A stretch of 64,000 bases of DNA from Branchiostoma floridae. Its lineage: Eukaryota > Chordata > Leptocardii > Amphioxiformes > Branchiostomatidae. The DNA lies in assembly GCF_000003815.2 (NCBI RefSeq), contig NC_049989.1, positions 4,069,174 through 4,133,173 of the forward strand, read 5' to 3'. Position numbers and translations under genes: made by a program. The notes beneath the pieces are model-generated. The model saw only the letters and a list, made by a program, of their open reading frames with translations. It was not told where the DNA came from and searched no databases. Shown in pieces: positions 1 to 26,231 of this stretch; positions within the stretch are counted from its first letter, which is position 1, and the number at the start of each line of letters is the position of its first letter.

Positions 1-10
1 GAGAAGCCGC

Positions 11-561
11 CGGAATGAAGAATTTGCAAAATTTTCGGGTGGAATTCAAAATGGACCTAATACCTATTCACACAAGAGGCGGAGTGAGGCGGAATGCCAT
101 CTGGATGAAAATTCTTGTATTTTCCTGGGTATTCGTATAACATTCTAGAAATTCTCACTGCATACCAGATATTTGTGTTCATTCTTGTGGCAGGCCGGTT
201 CTCCATCAAATGAGATCAGAATGTTTCGAATAATGTTGGGATTCCTTCGAATGCGGTCGTACTGCAGTTAGAATAGTCAGAATACACTTTGTATGCCATT
301 CAATATTTCTCCACCTCAAATGTACCTCGAAATTTTTTAGCACGACAAAAACATTCGAGACGGCCACAAGAATAGGCACAAATATTTGAAATGCAGTAAG
401 AATTTGTAGAATGCACTACGATTTCCCAGGAAAATGCAAAGAATTTTATTCAGACGGCATTCCGGCTCATTCCGGTTCTCATGTGAAGGGAATAAATATA
501 AGGTCCATTTGGAATTCCCACCCGAATGTGGCACGGATTTTGCAAATTCTTCATTCTGGTT
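11..561. repeat. Foldback element with inverted arms
   Basis: The first and last ~70-100 bases are reverse complements. The left arm (about 11-60, GAATGAAGAATTTGCAAAAT then GGTGGAATTC and ATGGACCT) is matched in reverse at about 505-561, and inner blocks around 95-130 pair with 420-470. The left boundary is near the window edge, so no target duplication could be tested. I see no coding potential. It lies in the intron upstream of the first visible exon. Confidence 0.7.
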
Positions 562-719
562 GGTACTGCTTGATTCCTGCTATTTCCGTTTCAGCGTGAA
601 AGCCCTATTGTGCATGCACTCCTCAGAAAGAATCCGATGATGTTTACAAAATACACAATATCTAATACAAACAAAACCTTCCATGCCTCCTCCTGTTCAT
701 GCCTGTCGTTGCCCTACAG

Positions 720-3700
720 TAAGGACCTTAGTGTAGACGACAAAGGTCGGAGATATTACGTCGAAGACTCGGAGGATCCCAACACGTCACAGCAACACGC
801 GAACATCCGCTTCTGCAACTTTGACACGCAGGAGAGGTTCACGGAGAGCGTGACCAACCGGAGGCTGGCCCTCGAGCGGGCCATCGCCGTGTATCTGGAA
901 GAGGTAAACTGAATTTCTAACAGTGATCAATCTTAATGAAAGCACATGTCACGCCAGATGCCATACTAAAGCATACCATATAATGATTTCAGTAAATAAT
1001 ATTCATATCACGAAGCTGATGTATCACACAGAAGGGCGGTTATACTGGCTAGACAGATGCAGATATCTAAATATCTAATGATGTCTAATCATCATATCTT
1101 TTCATGAAATGAAAATCACATCTTATCTTTTCATTCTTTTTTTCTTTCCAGCTCTTCTTCTCTTCTTTCTTCTGCCCTTGTTCCCTCTTTCATTCTTTCT
1201 AGTTTACTTTTCAGTCCAGCTGTTTTCTGAATCTCCATCCGACACACTGTAGATTTCTACGTTTTAACGGCAGGCAGGCACACAGACAGTCGGGCAGGCA
1301 GGCAGTCAGACAGACAGGCAGGCACACACTGACAGACAGGCAGACACACAGACAGTCAGACTGTCAAACAGGAAGACAGGCAGTCAGACAGACACACAGG
1401 CAGACAGACACATAGACAGACAGACATACAACCGTGAGACAGGCAGGCAGACAGACAGCCACTCAGACAGGCAGACAGACGGGAGGGCAGATAGGCAGGC
1501 AAGCAGAAAGTCAGACACACAGGCAGGCAGGCAGACAGACAGACAGGCAGGCAAAGATACAGACATAGACAGACAGACAGGCAGACAGACAAGCAGACAG
1601 GCAGACAGACAGACGGACAGACGAACAGACAAGCAGACAGACAGGCAGTCAGACAGGCACACAGGCAGTCAGTCAGACAGGGAGGTAGACAGACGGACAG
1701 GCAGAAAGACAGACAGACAGACAGGCAGGCAGACAGACAGACGGACAGGTAGACAGGCAGACAGAGCCATTAATTCTACCCATCCGTCATTTTGTACATA
1801 GGAAGGTTGTTCTTTCTTTGTTCCTTTTCGTTCCGTTGATTGAGTCTTGTATCTGCAGGGTCCGTTCGTCAGCGCCGACTTCTCCATCCCTGCCGGAGAG
1901 CCCGGATGTGAGACCTCCGAGCTGGCACTCCTTCATGACTCCAACGTGGGAGCTCCTCGCTGGCAGGACATGATCAGCGGAGGAGAGTTCAACGTCATCT
2001 TCGACCTGCCTGCCGACATCCCCAACTTCCTGGTGTCCAAGTACGCTGTCCGTGTGAAGTACGTGAAGCACAGGTGGCTGACCATGAGAGACGGGGTTCA
2101 CCCGCACACATATGACGGACACAGGAACGGCAACAGTGGCGACATCACCTGGAACAAGGTACCGCTGCATTCACAATTATGTTCCACTGCAGGGAGCACA
2201 TAGCTTCATTTGAACGTACATGTACATTTGTAACAAATGTATATAGCCTATATATTCATTTCTGTATATAGCCCTTGGGCTACACATTTGTGCAAGCCAC
2301 TACAACTGGGGGCTAGTCCACTGGAAGTGATGTGTGTTTAAACTCCCATACTCTTCCTCATTAGTGCTGAGTACTAAGCAGAGAAAGCAGCATGTACCAT
2401 TTTAAACTCTTTGGTAGGACTCGACCGGGGAAGAACTCGCGACCTACCGAATGCAAGGCGAACACTCCATCCACCCGGTCATTGCACACAGACGGTTTGG
2501 TTTTACCAGACTCTATTGGAATCCGGAAGAATAGTAGAAATTGTCCAAATACATTGAATGGCATTCTAGAGAAGTTAGCCTAAAATAGGAGTACAGTTTG
2601 TAAGTTTACGATCCGTTTTATGGACAAGAACTGTAAGAAGCAGAAAAGACTCGAGTTAGTCAATGGAGAGGTTCCTCCTCAGTAGTGAAGAAACCATTGC
2701 ATGATGATGGCAAGATGATGATGATGTCACAGATGATGATGATGATGTCAGTCTCTAAAAGGATGCAAACTATATCACCGGGCATGTTCAGGTCGATCGT
2801 GTCGATCCTTCGTTTAATGATGGAGTCTGATATAGAGACTTGATATAGAGAAGTTTGTCTCTATCAGACCCCATCATCAGACGAAGGAACAGCTCAGCTC
2901 GACCTGAACATGTCTAGTGATATATATACATATGTATAATGAGCATCTTTTACATTTCAGACACGAGCAATAAGTGTCATCCAATAGACCCAAATCTTTC
3001 GCGAGTTTCAAACACTATCCGAATATTTGAGACACGTTACAACAGACGTGCATGTTGTGTACATGTATTCTTCATCCAATACTGATTGTTCCATCCCGTG
3101 TGGCCACAGATTAGCGTGGGAGGCTTGGTGATGACGTATGACCAGGATACAGGGCTGTTCACCGTGACTCCAGAAGACTTCGAGGCGTCCTCGCGGGTTA
3201 TTCCGGACCTGCCCGACTGGATCAACGACATGCCGGTGGCCAGGGCAGAGTACAAGTCGCTGCTGCGGCACCTCAGTGATACCGGGGGGTGGGTAACTCG
3301 TCATTGTACTGTTCGTGATCGAATATAACGGTGTCATCTTGGCTCATCACTTATGTCTAATTGATGCCATACACCGTTAATTGTGAACTAGTACTGTTAT
3401 ATCTATTTGAGAATTCCTCAATTCTTTTAAGGTAGCAATTGATGTCGTACCTGCCAACGTTTCGGCATTCTACTTACTAACTTCATCGGGGTACCTTTGG
3501 CAGCTTGCCACTATGGAGTACTGATCAAGCGTGGGCGTCTATTTTCAACTTTGTTGATGACCTCTAGCTGTCTGTCTGCGTCATCCATGTGTAGGATATC
3601 ATGTACATGTAGCGCTAGTTTACCTTTATCCGCGGGGCAACCTATATCCCTTGTATTTAAAAACATGATATTCAGGGATATCAAGTCGACGGATGTTTGT

Positions 3701-5789
3701 TTTAAATTGCAATACATGTATTTGAAAAGTATTGCTGTATGAAACCACCATATGTTGGCTTGATATCCCTAAATATCCCGATTTTAGATACAACGGATAT
3801 AGGTTACCCCGCGTATAAAGGTGAACTAACGTTACATCAGTCCTGTTGCTAACAAAGCTTATTTCCTACCTCTACAGTGTTTAGTACAGAAAGCCATTAT
3901 CAAGTGTCAATTCGAACATCGATCAGTGGTGTCATTCAGCAAAGCAATGTTTCTTTTTTTACAGTTTGGATAGAGGGCTAGTACCTTGCAACCTGAGGTG
4001 GTCCAACGCCCACCGTATTGACGCGACCGACGGCGGCAAGTGCATCCACTTCACGGCGGCGTCAGAGGGAGACATCTTCGTGGTGTTCGCCAGCATTCCC
4101 CGCGACCACGAGTCCTGGCTGTCCGTGCAAATCTCTCCGGACGGCGTCGCTATGTACAAGGTCAGTAAAACGAAGCACATGTTAGCTTGTACTTTCCATC
4201 AATAGGTTAAATGTACACTAGTTTTGCCTGACTTTGTTATCAACAGGTGCATGTTCCTCGCCAACACTGGAGCGTTCTTTGATATCGACGTTTTACCAGT
4301 TAATACTAAATAATAGAAATAAAAGAAGATTTCCAAGCCTATCACAACCTTCCATTTCAAAGCTCTGCTGCACTGCTCAACGTTAAATGCTTGTCTTGGT
4401 GTTCCAACTCTATGCCTTAGACTGAATTCGGCATTTTAATTCAGAAGATGCTGTGTTCTGTTTGTTACCTCATCTCATAAACGTGAAGAACTCAATTTTT
4501 TATATCTACAAATACTGAGAAGATTTGGAGAATTTCACATATACAATCGTCCATTCCCCTGTCCAGTCACTGCGCCTGGTGACCAGCCAGCTGGAACGTG
4601 CGGCCAAGGGTCTAGGAACAGCCACGCTGTACCAGTCCTACTTCGTCTGTATCAAGGACGACGTGGAGGCAGGAACAACAACTGTGCAGTACGGAAAGAC
4701 ACCGGACAGCGAGGTCAGCTTCTGTCGTTTTCATAAATACGTTGTTGTTGCTTTTTGCTAAAGAAACTGATAAAAGCTCCTTGTTTTTACAGAGCAAAAA
4801 TACTGACAGAAATGTCATGACATGTCATGTCATGTTTAGCAAATGCTAACAAATGTTTGGTGGTTGTTCATGTACTAATTCAAGTCACTAGCTACCCTAT
4901 AGTTCCTTTTCTTGTAGTAAAATGCAGGCATGCGAAGTTGAGACATAAGGAATTTTACTTTTTTTTGTTATATGCTTAACTTGAATGTACTGCAATTGAA
5001 TACCACAGTTGTGGGTAGCCACAATACAGATATCTACCCTCCAATGTAAAACATGGAGGTACATACTGATGCGCGCTTTAGCCAGTAATCAATTGTTTTG
5101 GAAACGACTGTGTCCACAGGAGCGGATTGTGGTTTGGATGGACCATCAGTTTGACCAGGTCCTCTCCCTCCATTACTACTCCTTCGGGAGCGGCGCTCAT
5201 CCTGTCAAGATCATGCGGGTGTCTCAATCCGACCAGCCTGGCGACGACTTCATCGCCTGTGGCGCTGGGCTGGAGAAATCCGGAGGGAGATGTGTGCCCA
5301 GAAACGGTAGGTATAACCATGGACGTTATATATATATATAACGTTCTTGGTACAATTTGTCTCTGTTGTGGTCGACATTCATATCTTCAGAGCAATACGA
5401 TGTATAGTCTTAAATGCGCAGTGCAATGTGAACTCTCGAAGTTCCGACCGCCACAAGGAACAACAACAACGGCAACAGCAACAAAACACGGTATCATCGA
5501 GGCCTTCTCAAAAATGTCTTGAACACATGGATGGTTGAAGTGTGTAGAATTCAGGAATTACTGATATAGACCATACAACATAAATAGATCATTTAAAGTA
5601 CATATATACGGCGGCCTTAGCTTTTAGGGTACCTGACTTAACTATTTTAGATTAAAAGCTCATATACACTTATCTCTCGTACTTTTTCGTTCAAATTTGA
5701 TATCACACGACTTTTGTACACATTACTTAGTAAGCTGTGTGGAAACCATTTCCTCATTTGCGTGTCTCTTTCCTGTTCCTACAGACTAA
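720..5789 (+). CDS. Unrecognised protein with Methyltransf_FA-like C-terminal region (5' end outside window)
   Basis: Exons: 720-903, 1859-2158, 3110-3288, 3965-4160, 4567-4713, 5120-5306, 5785-5789 (ends AC-TAA). All have AG acceptors and GT donors, and the phases close through the final stop, giving about 398 visible residues. The first visible exon starts inside a codon, so at least one exon lies upstream. Exons 4-6 read like the farnesoic acid O-methyltransferase-like (Methyltransf_FA) fold: a segment EGDIFVVFASIPRDHESW, then YFVCIKDD with TVQYGKTPDSE, then VVWMDHQFD and LSLHYYSFGSG. In other animals that domain is found in proteins not shown to methylate anything, so the name should not be read as an activity. 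The N-terminal ~220 residues I do not recognise. The last coding exon ends in a Cys-containing tail (ACGAGL, RCVPRN). No membrane segment is visible. Confidence 0.72.
1269..1766. repeat. Long CAGA/CAGG tetranucleotide array
   Basis: About 500 bp of imperfect CAGACAGG/CAGGCAGA repeats, with interspersed variants. It sits in an intron of the first gene, about 90 bp before the exon at 1859. The reverse strand gives long spurious Cys/Leu/Ser open frames, which are not genes. Confidence 0.95.
2290..2480 (-). mobile_element. tRNA-derived SINE fragment
   Basis: On the minus strand, a tRNA-like block at about 2480-2410 reads GCATTCGGTAGGTCGCGAGT and then GGTCGAGTCC, which resembles a Pol III B box. 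An unrelated tail follows. Intronic copy. Confidence 0.5.
2700..2750. repeat. GAT-rich microsatellite
   Basis: Runs of GATGATGAT interrupted by GGCAA and GTCACA, in the same intron as the hairpin that follows. Confidence 0.8.
2771..2926. repeat. Hairpin MITE
   Basis: The left end TATATCACCGGGCATGTTCA pairs with TGAACATGTCTAGTGATATA at the right end. The pairing continues inward through TCGACC, CCTTCGT, ATGATGG and GTCTGATA/TATCAGAC, leaving a short loop. About 156 bp, non-coding. Confidence 0.75.
3610..3834. mobile_element. MITE, TAACGCTAG-end family (copy 1)
   Basis: Inverted ends: GCTAGTTTACCTTTATCCGC with GGGGCAACCTATATCC on the left; GGATATAGGTTACCCCGCG and AAAGGTGAACTAACGTTA on the right. 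A GATATCAAGTCGACGG block is inverted internally. Related copies are at 39337, 62523 and 63507. Intron of the first gene. Confidence 0.8.
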
Positions 5790-7200
5790 ATGACCCGCTG
5801 GTCCACTCCTGAGGAATGCTGACTTCTCCTTGTCACTTTTCTGAGTAGTCCTAGTCCCCAATAATGTACCCTTGGAGTGGCTGACATTCCCCTCGAGGAC
5901 ATCAGACGACAGTTTAGTTTCTTTACATGACAGTATACACAAAACTGCAGACAGCCCGGAATACTTTCCTACACAGAGTTTAATGTAGGGAATCCAGCCC
6001 ATAGGATCTAGGAAAAAATGCTTGTCTCATCAACAGAAAAAAAACACACTACATATTGAATTTCGATAAAAACACGGCCAATGTTTGAAAGTTGAAGGAA
6101 CGTAATACAGAACAGAACCTTAGGAACTACAGGAGAAGGAAACTTGCCGCAGTGGCAGTATCGAACAACGTTTTGTGCCCGATATCTATTCTAAGGAGTA
6201 CAACAACAGCTGCAATGCAATGCTGACAAAATGGGTCGAATTTGCTACAAGGTATTTACTTGAATCATTTACTTGAATCAAACGTTACATCAAATCTTAT
6301 CATCGGCATTATGACAAATATAGATCTAAAAGTGCTAAATGATAATTAAAATCAAATATGAGATCATCAGGCATTTAACCAAAATGGGTTGACAACTAAT
6401 TAATATTCTGAAAAAAGACACACACGACCCAAGACAGCATTGTAGCTAGTGATATTTAGAATGAAGGTTTCTCTAATTTGCTAGTCGGCGACACGGTTAC
6501 TCCATGACAACATACTTGTTTGACAACACGTCACCGTATGGCCCATTTGTAGTTCTCAGGCCTACCTGCGTTTTAACCATGGTAATTAGTAGATTTAGAA
6601 CATCAAACCTTAGACTTGATGATGTATTCCTAAGCACACTCGCTGCCGTACATGATGATATTACAGGTAACTGTTATAGAGAGTAACCTCAAGAGGAGTT
6701 TTGTTAGCATATCCATCATAAAGAGACCTTTCTCATCGTCATTGTTATGGTTAGAACGCTGGTAGTTTACACCTGATAAGGATCGATTATGTGTATTTAA
6801 GATTTTTGCTCGAAAAATTATGGGATCTTATGGTCAGAACTATATGCATTTGTGACCAAAATATATAAAGTTGGTCCAGGACAGCACTTTCCATTGAAAC
6901 AGCACTTTCCGTTAGACCAGCTTTTGTCTTCTACAAATATATTCTATGTAACACTTTGACAAAGAAACGTAGCTTTGATTTTTCCAAAGTATTAGGTTCA
7001 AGGCTGTCATGGTGTCTTATAGATACTTAAACGCTGACGACCGATAGGTTATCAATATAATAAACCTAGTATGGAAGTGCTTTTTAATAAGTTGATTTTA
7101 TCAGTAGCCCGCAGATCGCACTTATGACTTTTTGAGCTTCGTTAAAGAATATATCATTTATGGATTATGACTTATCTTTCAAATAGTTGAAATAAAGGTG
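5790..7200 (+). other. Probable 3' UTR of the first gene
   Basis: No coding exon is supportable here. The sequence follows the stop at 5787-5789, and AATAAA lies at about 7192-7197 (GAAATAAAGG), a candidate polyadenylation signal. The UTR extent is inferred. Confidence 0.45.
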
Positions 7201-7470
7201 CAGCTGTTGTTTTATTTATTGCCTCCCATGTTTCCCTTCGAGTTTCATGGTGCCTAATTATTACATGAAAATCTTATTATATTCTTCTGGCCTACCTCCC
7301 AACACCAACGACTTCTTCTTCTAGTAACAGAACACAGTTGCATACGAAACATTCTTACCAAAGTAGACATGTTAAACGTCATTTGTCTGTAAACTCATAG
7401 GCAATAGCTTAGTACTGAAAAATAAAGAACTAAAGAAATTACGCTTTGAGTTCGACGAGGGGGAGGGGGA

Positions 7471-7523
7471 GTGAGTGAGTGAGTGAGTGAGTGAGTGAGT
7501 GAGTGAGTGAGTGAGTGAGTGAG
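7471..7523. repeat. (GTGA)n microsatellite
   Basis: Thirteen uninterrupted GTGA/GAGT units immediately upstream of a SINE. Confidence 0.97.
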
Positions 7524-7564
7524 AAAGAGCAAACATGGTCTGCAGTATGTGATACAGTAAATGG

Positions 7565-7985
7565 CGCAGGTTTGGCAGCGTGGCGCAGTGGCAGCATATT
7601 CGGCTCGAGACCGAGAGGTTGCGGGTTCGAATCCGACTGCAGTGTCACCGATCTTGTGCCTTTGGGAAAGGCACTTTACACGACTTTCCTCACTTAACTC
7701 AGGTGTAAATGAGTATCTAGCTGCGGCTAGTGGTCTTGGCGGGGCTTTGTGGCCGAGACAGGCCTTAGGGGCATGTTCGGGCATGACGCACCCGCCATGG
7801 CACACGGGGTAGGAGGAACCCCTTACATCCTTGGTCGGAAGTCCTCCTAGGAGATGGATACTCCGATAAACAAAGCTGCATCTGCTGAAGCCGTCTCACA
7901 CGTGTCATACAGTTCTGTCCCTGTGAGACTTAGTGCTCCAGTAGACGAGAGGGTGGAGAAGGAATTGCACACCCCTCCTTCACCA
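7565..7985 (+). mobile_element. tRNA-derived SINE
   Basis: The tRNA-like head has a Pol III A box (TGGCGCAGTGG, 7580-7590) and a perfect B box (GGTTCGAATCC, 7623-7633). A tail containing TGCCTTTGGGAAAGGCACTT and CGACTTTCCTCAC follows, a style common in SINEs of invertebrate deuterostomes. The 3' limit is approximate, because A-rich stretches occur at about 7985 and 8064. It is not a functional tRNA: the acceptor stem does not pair cleanly and there is a long unrelated tail. Confidence 0.75.
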
Positions 7986-8300
7986 TAAAAAGTCATGTGC
8001 AGGTCAGGCAAAACAGGTAATGCCTGTCTGCCTGCTCATCTATTGAACCGACAGGAGAACCATAAAAAAAAAAAATGGCACAGGTATCAACATTAAAATC
8101 ATTAAACACGATAAGATTACCATTTCTTTGAAAAAGAAAACTAATATTGATTAATTGATAAAAGGAATAGGTGTACATAATATATACAAGGTGAGGATCA
8201 TCATTGATTAGCTTACAAATGTCACAAGTAATAAAATCTCGGTGTTTTTCAACACAAGTATGAAATCTATCCATCCAGCCGTTCTTGAGTTATCTTGTTG

Positions 8301-8398
8301 ACAAACACACACACATGCACGCACGCTTGTACACACACACACGCACGCACGCTTGTACACACACACACACACACACACACGCACGCATGCACACACAT
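8301..8398. repeat. (AC)n / ACGC microsatellite
   Basis: Nearly pure AC dinucleotides with ACGCACGC and a twice-repeated CGCTTGTACAC interruption. Confidence 0.95.
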
Positions 8399-8468
8399 GT
8401 ATTACTAGTAGTAAGTAAATTCTCTAAGAGGAGCACACCGGTAAATTTCCCGGCTACTACTATATCTC

Positions 8469-8496
8469 CGCGACTCAACCTCTGCTTGGAGAGTAC
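8469..8496. repeat. MITE end fragment (ACTCTCCAAGCAGAGG family)
   Basis: CAACCTCTGCTTGGAGAGTA matches the right end of the complete copy at 9117-9291. No left partner is seen here. Confidence 0.6.
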
Positions 8497-8963
8497 CTCC
8501 AATTGGCCTATTTGACTATTATTGCTTTGGCCATCTAATGTATTTCAAAGGCAGCTGATTCTGTGGTCAATTTTTGTATGGTATGCAACTACCAGTTGGG
8601 TTGGGATTCAGTAAGGGTTAAAGTCAGGGTGTGGTGGTAGGGTTTGACCAGGATTAGGATTAAATCTCCACAGTGCAGTCACTCCTTCCAAAATATTGTA
8701 CATCACTGGAAAGTTGACATCTGGTTTAAAAGGTACACATACATTGTAGTTCTCACATGTACACTAACAAGAATGGTACAATATCTTTGAGAGACACGTA
8801 GCGTAACATTAGATTACAGTAACACTAATATGTTAAGCTACATATACCTTTTAATGTTAAGATATTATTGTATGGAACTGAAATTCAGCCCTTTGTGCTG
8901 CTAGTTACTTCGTTCAATAAACCACTCTCATCAATGAAAGTTCAACATCCAGGTAATAAGACA

Positions 8964-9085
8964 CGCCAAAATGCAGTAACTCAAGCAACTGGATATTTTT
9001 TTTGAACGTCAGACGATTCAGATAGCATCCACCATCTTTCATCAGTGACATCCAGGACATCATCCGTTGTCTGGCTCGCCGTGGC
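8964..9085. repeat. Dispersed repeat (copy 1 of 3)
   Basis: CAGTAACTCAAGCAACTGGAT followed by CGTCAGACGATTCAGA, CCACCATCTTTC and CAGTGACATCC is shared with 40353 and 61467. The family is unknown and no open frame spans it. Confidence 0.65.
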
Positions 9086-9116
9086 GGTGTCAAGCATATC
9101 TCTGGTCTCATCTACC

Positions 9117-9291
9117 TACTCTCCAAGCAGAGGTTAGGCTCCGGCTGGTTTTTTTAGTCGTTTTTATCCGGTTTTCAATTTTTTTTTTATATCTTGCTGT
9201 ATCAAAACCTTGGCTGGCGTACTTCAAGAGATAAAAACAACTAAAAAAACGTTTAAAAAACAACCGGAGCCTAACCTCTGCTTGTAGAGTA
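9117..9291. mobile_element. MITE with 9-bp target duplication
   Basis: The left end TACTCTCCAAGCAGAGGTTA and right end TAACCTCTGCTTGTAGAGTA are inverted repeats, and pairing continues through GGCTCCGG and the T/A tracts. Perfect 9-bp direct repeats TCATCTACC flank it at 9108-9116 and 9292-9300. A 9-bp duplication is typical of Mutator-like elements; that assignment is inference. It is 175 bp and non-coding. Confidence 0.9.
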
Positions 9292-9359
9292 TCATCTACC
9301 AGCATTCTCTCTCTTTCTCTAAGGTATTCAAATGTGCTCCAGACATCTTTTGGTGTATC

Positions 9360-12069
9360 AAAACTACATCTTTAATAATAAACTGCCATTCATGGACAAC
9401 ATACAAAGAGCCAGGTTACAGCTGGTACAAAGTACATCACAATCAGTGTCTTTATCGAGGGAAAATACCTGACTCAAAAATTCCTATCATTACAAAAGTC
9501 ACCAAAAAAATACAATAACAGGACGCAAGTACAATTTCATGAATCTAAAATTATATACAAGATGATAGTGAATGATGCCTTGTGGATGATATAGCTACGT
9601 ACACATCAAGGTCACAAAGAAATTGTCGTTCAGGAAAGTTCAGTTTAACAGAAAGATACTTTTGAAGACAGAAGCAGCCTACTGTGTACATACCATTCCA
9701 GTTAAGGAGCATGGAATGGTTTATGTAGCTTTGTCGCATTTTCATTTAATATGCAGTCTTTTGTACAATAAAATGTTCCGAGTGTAGCATGCTGGATCAT
9801 CACATATCCCTGAAATTTGGGCCAGTTCTTAATCTTTTTTTAATATTGGATCCTAAAAATTCTTGCAAAGTGTTAACTAACCTGCATAAACGGTTACAAT
9901 GTAAGGTACTGATGTTGCGTACTTGCTTATAGTGAAACAAGGAATAAATGTAAGCTTACTTACAAGGAAATACAGAACATTTGGTTTGTCATTGTACCTT
10001 CTAAAATTCATTTCTCCAGTCAAAGAAAGCCTTACATACAGTGCAGCAAAACAAAAACAATGTTTTCAAACAAAACAATAAAAGTGTATGTATATGTACC
10101 TTCAATTTCTAGGCGTTTGACTTAACGAGATGTGGTTAAATGATAGACTACCACATCAAAGTTACTCATAATCATATGTTCATATAAAGTAAATTCTTTA
10201 CGGAAGAAAGTTTTGAATTTTCTTGTGTAGTGTGCACAAACTAAAGCTAGTAATAATACCCCTCCCCACATCAATATCATAACCAAAAACCTATCATATG
10301 TAATAATCCTCCAACAGATATTATATACTAGTACAAGTCAGCACAGAAGTTTACATTAGACAGAGCTGAAAGGGTTGACAAATATTGTTATTATACCCTG
10401 TAGTTCTCAAGTGTGCATCAAGTGAGCAGTGTTTCGAGGTAATGATAAGCAACAGACCAACAGAATTTTCTTTGCAATCCTGGGAAGGTTTCAGAAGCAA
10501 GAATCAAGAGTGCCAGACTGCCTTGCTGAGCATTAGAAGTCCTCTCTCTCCATAAATGTTATGACGGTTAAAATCAAGGTTACAATAGAAATCAACCCTT
10601 ACAATAGCTTTGTCCCTGCCGATTCAGAACTTTCAGGGGGAAACTTTGGAATTGAACATACTACAGAGAATAAGTATTGGGAAGTCCTAATGGCCAAGCA
10701 AGGTTAACTCAAACTTAAAGAGAATTTTAGTTCTATTTTCCTGAGTGCTAGACACTGCTGCTAGTGTATCTACTTGTTTCTCTTTGACTGTACATTTTAC
10801 AATATCCAGTGCCAATCCAACATTGCTGGAAAGACAACACTACACCCTGATCAAGAGTGGTACAGTCCGAAGGAGTGCAGTCCAGAGGTCAGACAGGATG
10901 TACCACTTTGAATACAGGGTAGAGAAGACTTCCTACCATCAAGGTTGTTTACAAGACAGCTTCTACTTTGCACCAATGTACAGACAACAGAACAAGGCCA
11001 TGTATGGGACATATAAACTGCACTAAGTGCTGCAGTCATGATTACAAATGTAGTCTACATGGGATAGCTATACACTGACCACAGTGAAGGATTGGCTACA
11101 CAAAAAAATGAGCTGATGTTATGTACAGATGCAGTGCTATGGGTATCAAGCCTGAGCTCCTACAAATCAACATACAGCGCACTCCTCTCAGCTGTTACCC
11201 TACCACCTCTTCATTCCAATCTTAATATGTGTCGGCCTATACAAACTCCACCTTAAAGGTAATAGAGTCTCCCCTTATATGCTACTTCTGCATTTCCAAT
11301 TTTGAAGACTGTTCAACTACCTAAATGACACTTCGACAAACAAAAGACTACCCTCCAAACATCAAGTCCTTCCAAACTCCACTCCAGCGCTATACACACC
11401 CTCCGCGCTGAGCAGACCTGTACCAATCTGTGTTCATTTCAAGGACTGGCAGCAGTCTACTGTGCTGTTAACAGTCATCAGACATTCTTCCTAATACATT
11501 TCCTACCCTATCATGTCTTCAAATCAATTCTAACTCAAAACTCAGTGATTTATGCTATTGTTTCCTGTGATGATCGTGCGAGATAAGTTCATTTAAAGTC
11601 CGACAACTTGAAACACAACTTTTTACAACTGCAAGAATGAAAGCAATAGAAGTGTCTGGCTAGTAAAAGTAGTATAGAGTTAGCTAGCACTGACAGGACA
11701 CAAATAAGGTAAAAAACTTAGCTTACAAAAGAAGGGCCATTCTCAAAAGTGGTTTCTTTCCCCAAATCGAGACAAAAGGGGGGTCTAATACCTTTTCCTC
11801 TTGCACTGTGTTTGAGACCATAGAAAAATGTACCATTTCTCCAGGGGAACTCATTCCTAATTTCCTTCTTATCCTTGCTACATGACAGCTTGTACGGGTC
11901 TCTTCTCTAACACAAATTAACAACAATACCCATCTACCTGGAATAGCTACTAGAGAGGCAACTACAACGGAATTTCAGCCTGCCTTTATCCTCTGATTCT
12001 CCCCCTGACTTACTTACATTACATTACACTGCAGTTGTCTACATATTGCCAAAGGACTCAAGAGGAGGT
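9360..12069 (-). other. Probable long 3' UTR of the PP1 gene
   Basis: Between the PP1 stop (12070-12072) and about 9360 the sequence is AT-rich and largely free of recognisable repeats or exons. On the minus strand ATTAAA occurs at about 9371-9376, a candidate variant polyadenylation signal. The extent is inferred; transcript data would settle it. Confidence 0.35.

Positions 12070-26231
<14,162 letters not shown>

Noticed and set aside
1356-1887. Long Cys/Leu/Ser-rich open frames on the minus strand
   Set aside because: They are translations of the CAGA/CAGG tetranucleotide array and have no codon or splice support.
3289-3292. Downstream donor GTAACT for the first gene's exon at 3110
   Set aside because: It gives phase 0 and misframes the next exon; the GTGGGT donor after 3288 gives the required phase 2.
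7565-7640. Possible tRNA gene with perfect A and B boxes
   Set aside because: The acceptor stem does not pair properly and the sequence continues into a SINE-type tail.
10745-11039. Open frames of 60-90 codons within the PP1 3' region
   Set aside because: Both strands are open by chance; no homology, splice sites or domain.
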